From: Clostridium sp. CX1
Lineage (GTDB): Bacteria > Bacillota > Clostridia > Clostridiales > Clostridiaceae
NCBI RefSeq assembly: GCF_025398335.1
Contig: NZ_JAODOO010000002.1
Coordinates: 124,001 to 188,000 of the forward strand
Direction: 5' to 3'
DNA length: 64,000 nt
A program made the translations under genes and the position numbers. Positions 38,318 to 46,693 of this stretch are shown here, in pieces. Numbering within the stretch: the stretch's first letter is position 1; the number at the start of each line of letters is the position of its first letter. The notes below the pieces were generated by a model, which had not been told where the DNA came from, searched no databases, and saw only the letters and a program-made list of their open reading frames with translations.

Positions 38318-39337
38318 TTATTTTTTTATTTCTTTCTCTGGACCTTTATCATTTCCGCTGACCTGATTTTTAGCGTAGTTTAATATCTGATTAATTGAGC
38401 TTTCTGGAACCTTATAAAGCTTACTCATGGCTTTTATAGTTTCTCTTAGCACTTCCCTCTGACTTTGCAGCTCCTTTATTTGTTTATATAAAACTCTATT
38501 GTCTTTTAATGCTTCTTTATCCTTTCTGTCCGACACTTCCATAATATCTTTGTAAAAGTGAAGGGTCTTTTGAAGTTCGATGACTTTCTTCTCTATTAAG
38601 TCATTGTTTAAAGCTTTTGCACACACACTTTTTATATCTTTAGTATCTATTTTTTTATTCATTAATGTATAATACTGGCTTATCTTTACATGAGTTGCTT
38701 TACTGCCTTTTATTCCTCTAATTAATCCTAAATCTTTCATACTGCTTCCGTAACTGTCCTGTAACGCACTCATTCTTTGTTTATTACCAAAGAATCTTTT
38801 ATTAGCTAACTTATAACACTTATGCTTTTCGTCATAAACTCTAGGACAAAATAATATATTTAAGTGTAATGTTCTTTCGTCCTCGTGGCTGGATATATAG
38901 AGAATTCTATCTTCTCCAAATGTCCTATTCAGCCACTGGACGTTTTTATTTATCCACCTTTCTTTTTCTCCCGCTGGCATCTTCTCAAAGTATTCATGAC
39001 TTGCTGTTAAAAGCATAGAAGTAGCTAATACACTATTCTTACGGACCTTAACATTTTTAAGGTATTCCTGCAGGTCTTTAGTTATATTACTGCTACCTTT
39101 AATGATTTTGTTAAACTTTGCCCTTTTAGGATCTGCATTTAATACTTCTTCTTTTCTTTCCATGTGCTTTTCGAAAGTTTCTACCCCTGCCAAATTATGA
39201 TATCTAGCTCCAACTCTAAAAATACAGTAATGCTTATTTCCTCTTACATGAGCCGCAGTTATATCTTTTTGTTTTAACTGCTCCGGTTTCTTGTCTAATA
39301 GCTTTACATCATCTTCAAGAAAGTCAAATTTAATCAT
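38318..39337 (-). CDS. mob: divergent Pre/Mob (MobV-like) relaxase
   Basis: A 339-residue protein with the features of plasmid recombination/mobilization relaxases. The N-terminal segment HYCIFRVGARYHNLAGV and the central SSHEDERTLHLNILF at about 149-163 match the family's HxDExxPHxH metal motif, but the Pro is Leu and the last His is Asn (HEDERTLHLN, 151-160). SYGSSMKDLGLIRG follows as in MobV proteins. The C-terminal 100 residues are coiled-coil-like. Relaxases nick oriT and lead the strand into a recipient. It overlaps the preceding coiled-coil gene (ATGA) and belongs with the coupling ATPase. Confidence 0.75.
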   Translation of the reverse strand: MIKFDFLEDDVKLLDKKPEQLKQKDITAAHVRGNKHYCIFRVGARYHNLAGVETFEKHMERKEEVLNADPKRAKFNKIIKGSSNITKDLQEYLKNVKVRKNSVLATSMLLTASHEYFEKMPAGEKERWINKNVQWLNRTFGEDRILYISSHEDERTLHLNILFCPRVYDEKHKCYKLANKRFFGNKQRMSALQDSYGSSMKDLGLIRGIKGSKATHVKISQYYTLMNKKIDTKDIKSVCAKALNNDLIEKKVIELQKTLHFYKDIMEVSDRKDKEALKDNRVLYKQIKELQSQREVLRETIKAMSKLYKVPESSINQILNYAKNQVSGNDKGPEKEIKK

Positions 39338-39636
39338 TCTTCATCACCTACAGCAGCATCTAAAAGCTTATCTAAATCTTCGTACTTACTTAAAGTATTT
39401 AAGGTTTCTTCCTCCTTATGCTTTAGTAATTCCTGTAGCTGAGCCTTTAATATGTCATTCTCTTGCACTACCTTTATATAAGCCTTCTGTAATTCCTCAT
39501 AATTCTCTTTTAGAGTAAAATATTTAATTTTGAGTTCCTGCATCTTTTGTTCCTGTTCTTTTTTAGCTTCCAGCTCTATATCCTTAACCATGATTTTAAA
39601 TTCATCTGTAGATATTTTTACTTTCTTATCAAACAT
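39334..39636 (-). CDS. coiled-coil protein, probable relaxosome accessory
   Basis: A 100-residue, nearly all-helical charged protein with heptad-like repeats from about 15 to 85 (EAKKEQEQKMQELKIK). Good GGAGGGG site. Its stop overlaps the relaxase start. Not recognised; its position suggests it aids the relaxase. Confidence 0.6.
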   Translation of the reverse strand: MFDKKVKISTDEFKIMVKDIELEAKKEQEQKMQELKIKYFTLKENYEELQKAYIKVVQENDILKAQLQELLKHKEEETLNTLSKYEDLDKLLDAAVGDEE

Positions 39637-39795
39637 AATTTCCCCTCCGAATGAATTATTGAATTTGAAACTTTCACTTTCTCATCCTTTGTGGGACAAC
39701 CTTTGAAAAAGGTCTAGTAAGTTAGTCTTTTAAAAAAGAGAATAAAGTTAGAATAAAAATTAAAAGTTTGACTAAGCTAACTTTCATGAAACTTT

Positions 39796-41238
39796 TCAAA
39801 ACCTTTCTGGAAATTCTTCTGGGTAGACATACGTTGAGTAACTTTCATTTTCATAATAGATATTCAGATAATCTTTTACTGGTGCTAAATTATGAGCTAT
39901 AATCAGCATCTCATTTATTTTAAGCTCTCTAATATTGCTTTCAGCGAACATTTTTTCTTTAGTTGCGGAATAGCTTATACTTGTATTATTCCCGCTTCTT
40001 GATGTGCTTTTCTTTTTAACATCTACATAGCCGCACAGTTCACTGGCATAGCTTAATGTAGATGTCTCTGATATGGATGGGAGAATACACTTTGTCTTTA
40101 GGTTATTTAGAATTGTTAATCCGTTATCTCTTCCGTATAGCTGGAATAGCTGGCTAATACTTTGTAAGCATACTAGGAAGCTTAATTCCCTGCTTCTACT
40201 TACCGCCACAGTATTATGAAAATTTAATATCTGTCCAGTAGCAGTGGCAAATTCATCAAACATAAAGTACACTGGTAAACTTTCTTCTGAATAGTTCTCT
40301 ATAAGATGGGTTATCATTTGACTGTAAAATATACTTAGAAATGGACTTAAGTAATTCGCTTTCTGGTCATTATAGCTTACATATAAAGCTATAGGTTTTT
40401 CTCTTAACTCTTCTGGGGTAAATTCTGTTTCACTGGTTAACTTCTCAATATTTTTATCAAGGAATATCTGCAGATTAGTAGCTAAAGTAACTTTAATACT
40501 AGATGCAGTTTTGGGACTTTCTAGCGATGTTTTAAAGATATTATATTGTTCCTTTATATCTTCTTTACAATTTGAAAATAACAGGTCAATTTCTTCTGTA
40601 GAGTGGTTTATTATGAGTCTTAAAGCCTCGGTTATAGTGTTCATAGGTCTGCCTTTTCCCTTGCAGTAAAGCATACTAGCAACTAATAAAGGTAATGCCA
40701 TGTTTATCCATGTACTGTCATTTCCTCCGCTCTTTCCGCTGCTTAATTCTATTGCCTTAACCCCATTTATTAATAAGGTTTGTGATAGTTCTCTCACTTC
40801 TGTTAAATCTTTAGCCTGTTCTAAAGGATTGTACTTCCATGAGTGCATATGATCAAGCGGACTAAATAGTATAGGCTCTCTTCCTATGCTTCTTTGATAA
40901 TTGGCAGTATCTCTGTAAAGTTCTCCTTTAGCATCTAAAATAATTATGCTGCCTTTTATGCAGTCACTTAATAAATTAGGATAAAATAAGCTAGTAGTTT
41001 TCCTACTTCCAGTAGCTCCAACCACTAAAATATTTTCAAAACACTTCTTCTCTGATAGCTGCATATTCTTACTTATTCTTATTCCGTCTGCTCCTTTAAT
41101 ATCTTTTAACTTGTTGCTCTTACCTACTACAGGCTTTTTGGTGATTATTGAATGGTTATCTAAATAAACATTTAAAAAAGTTGCTCCTACGCCTAAAGCC
41201 CCGATCACCTTTCCATAAAATAAAGTTGAACCTAGCAT
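39796..41238 (-). CDS. VirD4/TraG-family coupling ATPase
   Basis: A 480-residue type IV coupling protein. A short N-terminal hydrophobic segment (residues 3-25) is followed by the nucleotide site GATGSRKT at 74-81, where the usual Gly before Lys is Arg, then LDAKGELY, the Walker B FMFDEFAT near 325, and LQSISQLFQLYG. Coupling proteins bring relaxosomes to a type IV secretion channel. It is short for the family, and no channel genes are present in the window. AAAGGAG precedes the ATG. Downstream of it is the relaxase operon. Confidence 0.85.
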   Translation of the reverse strand: MLGSTLFYGKVIGALGVGATFLNVYLDNHSIITKKPVVGKSNKLKDIKGADGIRISKNMQLSEKKCFENILVVGATGSRKTTSLFYPNLLSDCIKGSIIILDAKGELYRDTANYQRSIGREPILFSPLDHMHSWKYNPLEQAKDLTEVRELSQTLLINGVKAIELSSGKSGGNDSTWINMALPLLVASMLYCKGKGRPMNTITEALRLIINHSTEEIDLLFSNCKEDIKEQYNIFKTSLESPKTASSIKVTLATNLQIFLDKNIEKLTSETEFTPEELREKPIALYVSYNDQKANYLSPFLSIFYSQMITHLIENYSEESLPVYFMFDEFATATGQILNFHNTVAVSRSRELSFLVCLQSISQLFQLYGRDNGLTILNNLKTKCILPSISETSTLSYASELCGYVDVKKKSTSRSGNNTSISYSATKEKMFAESNIRELKINEMLIIAHNLAPVKDYLNIYYENESYSTYVYPEEFPERF

Positions 41239-41258
41239 ATTTACACGCTCCTTTTAAA

Positions 41259-41423
41259 TTAGTTAAATTCTCTATTATTCTTCTTTTGTTTCTTCTCTAA
41301 ATATCTGGAGTAAAACTCTATTGCATCTTTGATGTAATCTGACTTTTCTTCTTTTTCCATAACCAGTAAATAAAGCTTCATATCTCTAGTTGTTTTCTTA
41401 AAACTTACATCAATTCGTGGCAC
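41259..41423 (-). CDS. small ribbon-helix-helix protein, 54 residues
   Basis: The frame runs further upstream, but GGGAGGGAG fits a GTG start at 41423. The product MPRIDVSFKKTTRDMKLYLL then EKSDYIKDAIEFYSRYLEK has the strand-helix-helix layout of RHH DNA-binding proteins. It ends 20 bp before the coupling gene, so it may be an oriT-binding accessory protein or a regulator. Confidence 0.65.
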   Translation of the reverse strand: MPRIDVSFKKTTRDMKLYLLVMEKEEKSDYIKDAIEFYSRYLEKKQKKNNREFN

Positions 41424-41530
41424 TTTCTCCCTCCCCTTTCCTGTACTTCTAATAACAATATATGTATACATTACAGAAAAGTTGCATAATTTTAAAAACA
41501 TTTTTGTAATTTTACAAATAAAATTTATAA

Positions 41531-41560
41531 AAATAAAAAGCACCTATTTCTCAGGCACTT
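41531..41560 (-). terminator. terminator overlapping XRE stop
   Basis: On the minus strand AAGTGCCT and AGGTGCTT pair with two G-U pairs; the stop codon is in the loop and TTTTTATTTTT follows. Confidence 0.65.
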
Positions 41561-41753
41561 TATAAATAACTTCTTCTATTCTCTTTCCTGTTTTTAAACA
41601 TATTTGTAATAGATTTTCCCCACTTGGTTGAACTCTATTTTTCTCATATCTGTTATAAAGCCATCTGTCTATTTCTAAAAAATCCGCGAACTCTTGTTGA
41701 GTTTTATATCTAAGTTCTAATCTAATATCTAAAAGTCTGTTTTGAATAGCCAT
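41544..41753 (-). CDS. XRE-family regulator
   Basis: A 69-residue Cro/cI-type HTH protein: NRLLDIRLEL, then TQQEFADFLEIDRWLYNRYEKNR as the HTH, then LLQICLKTGKRIEEV. AGAGGTGATG supports ATG at 41753 rather than the upstream in-frame start. It opens the plasmid-like block and may control the mobilization genes. Confidence 0.82.
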   Translation of the reverse strand: MAIQNRLLDIRLELRYKTQQEFADFLEIDRWLYNRYEKNRVQPSGENLLQICLKTGKRIEEVIYKVPEK

Positions 41754-41813
41754 ACACATCACCTCTAAATAATATATTCAAGAAATAAGTGTTTTTTCCT
41801 TTTATATGTAAAT

Positions 41814-41845
41814 AAAAAAACCCCCCGAGCCTAAGCCCGAGGTTT
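41814..41845 (-). terminator. terminator after amidase (end of phage late operon)
   Basis: On the minus strand CCTCGGGC and GCTCGGGG form an 8-bp GC-rich stem with a 4-nt loop, followed by seven T residues. It separates the phage late genes and the XRE-mobilization block. Confidence 0.8.
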
Positions 41846-41848
41846 AAA

Positions 41849-42634
41849 TTATTTTCCTATAAATTGCAAAACTGCCTTTATTGTCTCATATCTGTCAGTA
41901 CCTTTTATAATTTTCTTAGTGTAGCTAGTAAACTCCCCGCTCCCTACTGCATACACATTTTCTACTACACTATAGTCAAATGGTGTTGAATTTGATATTA
42001 TAGGGCACTGTAAATAGTCTGCCAAATACTCTGCAGCTCTCTTATCAACTTCATTGCTATAAACTACTATATTTTTCACTTTTTCATTTTCCTCCTTTAA
42101 AACATTAGTATTTTGTCCTGTTAGTCCCTTAACTATAGCATTAGCTATATCTTCCGCATTATATCTCGCCATATCCTCATTAGAGTCTACGAAACAACAC
42201 TCTACCAACATGGCAGGCATATTAGTATGTCTAATAACTGCTAACTTTGAGCCATCCTTAACACCTCTATTTCTATATCCTAAAGAACATATATTGTTAA
42301 GAATAGTTTTTACCTCCGGTAATTCTTTAGCGTTCATGGTGTAAATTTCGGTGCCAAATCCTCCAGGAGTGGCATTAAAATGAATAGATACAAATATACC
42401 TGCTCCACTATTATTTGCTGTGTTATACCTATAGTATAGAGAATCATTTATACTTGAAGCCTTATTACAAGTACAGTTAACTACTTTATATCCTAATGCC
42501 TTTAGTTTAGCAATAACCCTGTTGCCTACTTCTCTAGTAAGTAGACTTTCCTCTTTAATTGCACTAGTTCCATAGTCAGATCCTGAAAGCGTATGTCCCA
42601 TGTCTATTGCAATAACAGTATTTAAACTTAGCAT
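41849..42634 (-). CDS. N-acetylmuramoyl-L-alanine amidase endolysin
   Basis: A 261-residue lytic enzyme. The Amidase_3 domain (residues about 6-170) has the zinc ligands in DMGHTL, an early Glu, SIHFNA and the catalytic VECCF. The C-terminal 80 residues resemble a cell-wall-binding repeat 2 unit (VYSNEVDKRAAEYLADYL). Next to a holin, so it is the phage endolysin. GGGAGGAG precedes the ATG and contains the holin stop codon. Confidence 0.9.
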   Translation of the reverse strand: MLSLNTVIAIDMGHTLSGSDYGTSAIKEESLLTREVGNRVIAKLKALGYKVVNCTCNKASSINDSLYYRYNTANNSGAGIFVSIHFNATPGGFGTEIYTMNAKELPEVKTILNNICSLGYRNRGVKDGSKLAVIRHTNMPAMLVECCFVDSNEDMARYNAEDIANAIVKGLTGQNTNVLKEENEKVKNIVVYSNEVDKRAAEYLADYLQCPIISNSTPFDYSVVENVYAVGSGEFTSYTKKIIKGTDRYETIKAVLQFIGK

Positions 42635-42637
42635 TTT

Positions 42638-43054
42638 CTACTCCTCCCTTATCTCTTTCTTATTACCTTCTTTAAGTTGCAGCAATACTTCTTTGAGTTT
42701 TTCTGGCACCGGTAATCCTAATGCAGCACTATTTTCTATTATAGATATACCCTCGTTAGCTATGTAAAAATATGCTACTAGAGTCCTAAACACCCATGTA
42801 CCGGTATTAGAAAGCCTGTCTAAACTTACAGCAACTATAAGAACTACAAATATTACTGCCTTTCTAGCCAAGCCTTTAAAACCTACATCACTTGACAGCT
42901 CCTTATTGATTGCACCTCTTAGCAGTCCAGTACAATAATCTAACACCATAAATACTATAAGTATCTGCAAGGCTGTGTCCCATGCTCCAAATAACCATGT
43001 AAGATAAGTTCCCGTTCCAGCAATAATTGAATTAAATACTTCTTTTTTATCCAT
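42638..43054 (-). CDS. phage holin (TcdE/BlyA family)
   Basis: A 138-residue holin with three hydrophobic segments at about 25-48, 65-85 and 90-105 and the family core FMVLDYCTGLLRGAINKELSS. It permeabilises the membrane so the amidase can reach the wall. Its stop is 4 bp before the amidase start. Confidence 0.9.
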   Translation of the reverse strand: MDKKEVFNSIIAGTGTYLTWLFGAWDTALQILIVFMVLDYCTGLLRGAINKELSSDVGFKGLARKAVIFVVLIVAVSLDRLSNTGTWVFRTLVAYFYIANEGISIIENSAALGLPVPEKLKEVLLQLKEGNKKEIREE

Positions 43055-43070
43055 TGTATACCTCCGTTTT

Positions 43071-43105
43071 AAAAAAATAAAAAGAACCCGGTATGAACCA
43101 AGTCC
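43071..43105 (-). terminator. terminator after phage recombinase
   Basis: On the minus strand GGACTTGG and CCGGGTTC pair with wobble pairs across a 6-nt loop; TTTTTATTTTTTT follows. It starts at the recombinase stop. Confidence 0.68.
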
Positions 43106-44091
43106 TATTGAAACTTTTTATATTCATGCTTTATATTTTCTTCTGAAATTTCACTATACACAAGTGTAGTTTCTGGAGAATCGTGGCCCATCAATTTTTG
43201 TAAAATAACCAGCGGCATCCCTGAGTTTAGCTTATGGGTAGCAAAACTATGACGAAATAGATGTGGATAAATAGATTTATCAAACCCCGCTCTAATTGCT
43301 ATATTATTTATTTCCCGCTCTACGCTTCTACTGCCCATACGTTGATGAGGATATTTACCGGTTACAAACAAGGCTGGACATTCATCTTTTCTTGCAGATA
43401 AATATTTTTGTAACAGAATTTTTGCTTTTATACTAAAATATATTTTTCTCTCCTTATTGCCCTTGCCTATAACATTCAGCGACATTTCATACCAATTTAT
43501 TTTGTCCTTATTTACACCTATAACCTCTGAAAGTCTAGCTCCAGAAGATACTAAAAATTCTATTAAAGCTTTTTCTCTATCTGTTTTACACGCCTGTCTT
43601 AGAAGTTCTATCTCTTCTTCCGTGAGTGCGTGTCTTAGCCTCTTAGGTTCTTTGGTATGTTTAATTTTTTTAGTAGGATCCTTTGGTATATATTCTTCAT
43701 TACTTAACCAACCAAAGAAGCTTTTTAGAGTAGAGATATGTGTATTGGTAGTTGTACCTTTTAGGTTCTTGCATCTTACTGCTAAATACATCCTGATGTC
43801 CATGGTTGTTACAGTTGCAATAGGTTTTCTGATGAAATTAGCAAAGGACATAAGATTTAACTCATAGCTATCTAAAGTCTTTCGACTTAATCCATCAAGC
43901 TTTTTTACTGCCAAGTATATCTGTATTTTTTCTTCAATATCACTTGCTACTAAAGCAGTTTCCTTTGAAAGAACATCATAACCATAGAAAGCCTCTTCGA
44001 GTATTCTTCTTAGCTTCAATTGGTCCAGTTCCGGGAATTCTAATGAAATCTTACCAATACATTTTATGATAAGTTCATCATTGCAATTCAT
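43105..44091 (-). CDS. tyrosine recombinase inside phage late region
   Basis: A 328-residue integrase-family protein. A long N-terminal extension (about 1-60) precedes the SAM-like domain. The catalytic residues are Arg in SSGARLSEVIG, HLFRHSFATH with His and Arg, MGHDSPETT and the Tyr in TLVYSEI. AAGGAGG before the ATG. It lies between XkdX and the holin, an unusual place for an integrase; it may integrate the element or resolve its dimers. Confidence 0.85.
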   Translation of the reverse strand: MNCNDELIIKCIGKISLEFPELDQLKLRRILEEAFYGYDVLSKETALVASDIEEKIQIYLAVKKLDGLSRKTLDSYELNLMSFANFIRKPIATVTTMDIRMYLAVRCKNLKGTTTNTHISTLKSFFGWLSNEEYIPKDPTKKIKHTKEPKRLRHALTEEEIELLRQACKTDREKALIEFLVSSGARLSEVIGVNKDKINWYEMSLNVIGKGNKERKIYFSIKAKILLQKYLSARKDECPALFVTGKYPHQRMGSRSVEREINNIAIRAGFDKSIYPHLFRHSFATHKLNSGMPLVILQKLMGHDSPETTLVYSEISEENIKHEYKKFQ

Positions 44092-44168
44092 AAAATTTTC
44101 GTCCTCCTTGAATAACCAAGGGGATATCTGTCCATAATTAGAATGATATCTCCTTAGAGGTATTTTGG

Positions 44169-44207
44169 GAGAATAGTGATTAGTTTGCGAGGCTGAACAC
44201 TATTCTC
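44169..44207. repeat. inverted repeat upstream of recombinase
   Basis: 10-bp perfect arms GAGAATAGTG (44169-44178) and CACTATTCTC (44198-44207). The stretch 44092-44316 has no gene. It may terminate the tail operon or be part of a recombination site. Confidence 0.55.
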
Positions 44208-44316
44208 TTTCTTATTCATAGGATTTCCAAATTTATGAATTATATGTGCATTTTAAGAACATATTTTCCCGTTATACTTGTACATTCAGCTTTCTAAATT
44301 AATACAACCAAGGTTT

Positions 44317-44463
44317 CTATTGTGAAGTAAGTTGTGCTTCTACTTCATCTCTGTACTCTTGTATTTTTATATCTTCCAGCTTAAACGCCTCTCCGGTTTG
44401 AGGATTAATCTTACCACTTTTTATTCTATCTACTAGCCAATTAACATATTCTTGATTTATCAT
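44317..44463 (-). CDS. XkdX-family phage protein
   Basis: A 48-residue protein missed by size: begins MINQEYVNWLVDRIKSG, has NPQTGEAFKLEDIK and a C-terminal helix. This is the XkdX pattern found after tail fibre genes in Gram-positive myophages; function unknown. Its ATG directly follows the stop of the previous gene (TAGATG), with GGGGGT as ribosome binding site. Confidence 0.82.
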   Translation of the reverse strand: MINQEYVNWLVDRIKSGKINPQTGEAFKLEDIKIQEYRDEVEAQLTSQ

Positions 44464-44763
44464 CTATATTACCCCCTGTGCTATCATTAGTTGATTTTGC
44501 AGTTCTTCTATCTGTTGCTCTGGTGTTAATGTTGATGGGTTTAAATCAAATTCTAAAAATTTGTTTTCTACATCAGTTACGGTTATAGAATTTAATCCAT
44601 CCTTTAGTCTTAAAAACTCATCTGCATACTTACCATATTCTAAGTCTATCATAACTAAATTATTTACATCTGGTCTTGGTAAAACATCTCCAGACATTTC
44701 TCCAAAGTCGTGTAATATTCTATTAGTTGATTTATCTATTAACAATCTTCTTCCTATATTCAC
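44464..44763 (-). CDS. phage tail-fibre-associated small protein
   Basis: A 99-residue protein (GTG start after GGAGGG). It has an N-terminal strand-rich part, RRLLIDKSTNRILHDFGEM, and a helical C-terminus ending QQIEELQNQLMIAQ. Similar short proteins lie between fibre and XkdX genes in clostridial prophages. Exact function unknown; perhaps a fibre chaperone. Confidence 0.65.
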   Translation of the reverse strand: MNIGRRLLIDKSTNRILHDFGEMSGDVLPRPDVNNLVMIDLEYGKYADEFLRLKDGLNSITVTDVENKFLEFDLNPSTLTPEQQIEELQNQLMIAQGVI

Positions 44764-44780
44764 GTTTTAACCCTCCTCTT

Positions 44781-46028
44781 TTATTCAAAAGCATACCATC
44801 TTAAACCATCAGGTCTTGTGCCCATTGGGAAATTAGCAAAATTTATAGAAAATCCATTAGATAGTATACTCATTACATTTTTTAAACTATTCCAAGTTGT
44901 TCCTCCAGTATTACCAAGTCCGTTGTATGAATAGTTGGTCATTGCTATATTAAGCCCAACGTCTTTAATATATAATCCAACTGTATTCCCATTTACATAA
45001 GGTGAGCTATTATCCAATAGATATAAAATTATAAAACTTGGTGAAAAACTTAAATTATTTACTGTTACAATTGTACCACTATAGTTAGGTCCAGGAAACG
45101 AACCACTAGCCCACCTTTTTCCTGTATTAATATTTGCAACTTTTGATACTAAGTTAGCTAAAGTATCAGTTTCAACTGAACTCTGCCCTTTATTAGTCAA
45201 ATTTGTAGCTAGTGTGTTTTTATTATTTTGAATGCAATTTTTCAACATTTCAAAAGTATCGCTACTTAATGCAGGAGAGCCAATAACGTTAGCGATACCT
45301 GTTTTTCCGTTATTGGCATATTGAAAAAGATTACTTAAAATAGTTTGAACGTCTGAACCAGTTATGCCAGTTACATTTGCACTTATATTACTTGCTTTGT
45401 GTGCTCCCGACGTAGTATCAGCCAAATGTCTATTAATCGTATTATTTGAATCTTCTAATGTAGTTCCATCATTTAACTTTATATCTTCTGCTTTTAGTAC
45501 TACATCTCCAGTTTTCCCATTTACCTTCGTAACCGGTACCTTTATATTGCTTATTTGATTTTGTAAGACTTGTATATCTTTTTTAGTGGCTAGTATAACA
45601 GTCGGGTCTACTTTTAAAGTAACACTTGCAGTATTACTTACCTCTAAAATCATCCTTATGATTAAGTCCTTAGAGCTGCCTTCACTTGCTATAGGTTTAT
45701 ATGTTTCTGGATATTTGCCTATAACTACTAAATTACCCTCATCATCAAAGATACCAGCTTCACGTATCATAAAGCCGCCTTGATCGGCTGGAATTACTGT
45801 CTCCATTACTATCCAATTAGGGTTGTTTTCATCTACTATTACTGAATTAATGTTTCCTTCCCATACTTTGTTTTTTAATTGAGTTTGTTCCTCTGTTGGA
45901 TTATAGTAAGTTCCTCCACCATCTCCAACTTGGAATTTTACTAAGTTTAGCTTTATTCCTAATGCACTTACATTAGCTATTTTAGATTTACCTAGTTTAG
46001 TCAATATCGTATAAAATTGCTCTGCCAT
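44781..46028 (-). CDS. phage tail fibre
   Basis: A 415-residue fibre. The N-terminal domain (about 1-145) is the P2-gpH-type tail-fibre module (AEQFYTILTKLGKSKIANV, IREAGIFDDEGNLV). The middle has KVNGKTGDVVLKAEDI collagen-lectin-like repeats, and the C-terminal 100 residues form a beta-rich tip. The tip should bind the host surface. Its start overlaps the gpI stop (TAATG). Confidence 0.85.
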   Translation of the reverse strand: MAEQFYTILTKLGKSKIANVSALGIKLNLVKFQVGDGGGTYYNPTEEQTQLKNKVWEGNINSVIVDENNPNWIVMETVIPADQGGFMIREAGIFDDEGNLVVIGKYPETYKPIASEGSSKDLIIRMILEVSNTASVTLKVDPTVILATKKDIQVLQNQISNIKVPVTKVNGKTGDVVLKAEDIKLNDGTTLEDSNNTINRHLADTTSGAHKASNISANVTGITGSDVQTILSNLFQYANNGKTGIANVIGSPALSSDTFEMLKNCIQNNKNTLATNLTNKGQSSVETDTLANLVSKVANINTGKRWASGSFPGPNYSGTIVTVNNLSFSPSFIILYLLDNSSPYVNGNTVGLYIKDVGLNIAMTNYSYNGLGNTGGTTWNSLKNVMSILSNGFSINFANFPMGTRPDGLRWYAFE

Positions 46029-46693
46029 TAATTAGCCTCCTTTCTAGGATATATAGTCATACTCTCTATCCCCTTAGTGCCACTCAACGCCACATTTAAC
46101 TTGCCTTTAGATTCTATATTTCTAGGTGACCAAGGGTAAACTGTTATTTCTTCTCCAGAACTTATACAACTTCCAATAAATATACTCCCATTAGTGGTTA
46201 AAAATATATTTACTAATTCAAGCCAACTACGTTTGTTTTTATAAGCATTTATAAGCTGATCTAAAAGGACTAAATCTTCAGGAGAGGCTCCTTGATTTGT
46301 TGCTTCAGCATAGACTTTAAACCTGTAAGGACTTCCTCCATAATCAGACCACTCTTCAACCCAAGAACGTCCAAAAACAATTTGGGTGGCTCTTTCTACA
46401 GCTGCTGGAGTACCTTTTGCTTTATGAAGATGCGTCGAATTTTTTACTAATTCACGTTTTACGGCTAAGGAAAGAGCTGCTTTATAAAAGTCAACATGCT
46501 TTTCATATGCTAGAAAGTCAAGTAATTGCTCCGGAAGATTGTCCACATTCGTTAAATCTGAGAGAGATTCTGCCTCACGATACGCCTCTTTAATTTCCCT
46601 TTCGAAAGCTTCAGCTAGTGCAATCACAAATGGGTCTTGTTTCAAACTATATGGAAGAATATTAGAGATTAAATAATCATTTAAACTATTCAT
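46028..46693 (-). CDS. phage tail protein I
   Basis: A 221-residue P2-gpI-type baseplate protein: LLPYSL-like start, LPEQLLDFLAYEKHVDFY, HKAKGTPAAVERATQIVFG. It links baseplate and fibre. It overlaps gpJ by 8 bp. Confidence 0.88.
   Translation of the reverse strand: MNSLNDYLISNILPYSLKQDPFVIALAEAFEREIKEAYREAESLSDLTNVDNLPEQLLDFLAYEKHVDFYKAALSLAVKRELVKNSTHLHKAKGTPAAVERATQIVFGRSWVEEWSDYGGSPYRFKVYAEATNQGASPEDLVLLDQLINAYKNKRSWLELVNIFLTTNGSIFIGSCISSGEEITVYPWSPRNIESKGKLNVALSGTKGIESMTIYPRKEAN

Noticed and set aside
38053-44255. Direct repeat TATGTGCATTTTA at 38053-38065 and 44243-44255 as att sites of the internal recombinase
   Set aside because: A 13-bp AT-rich match is not rare in 64 kb, and the flanks do not agree; kept only as a remark.
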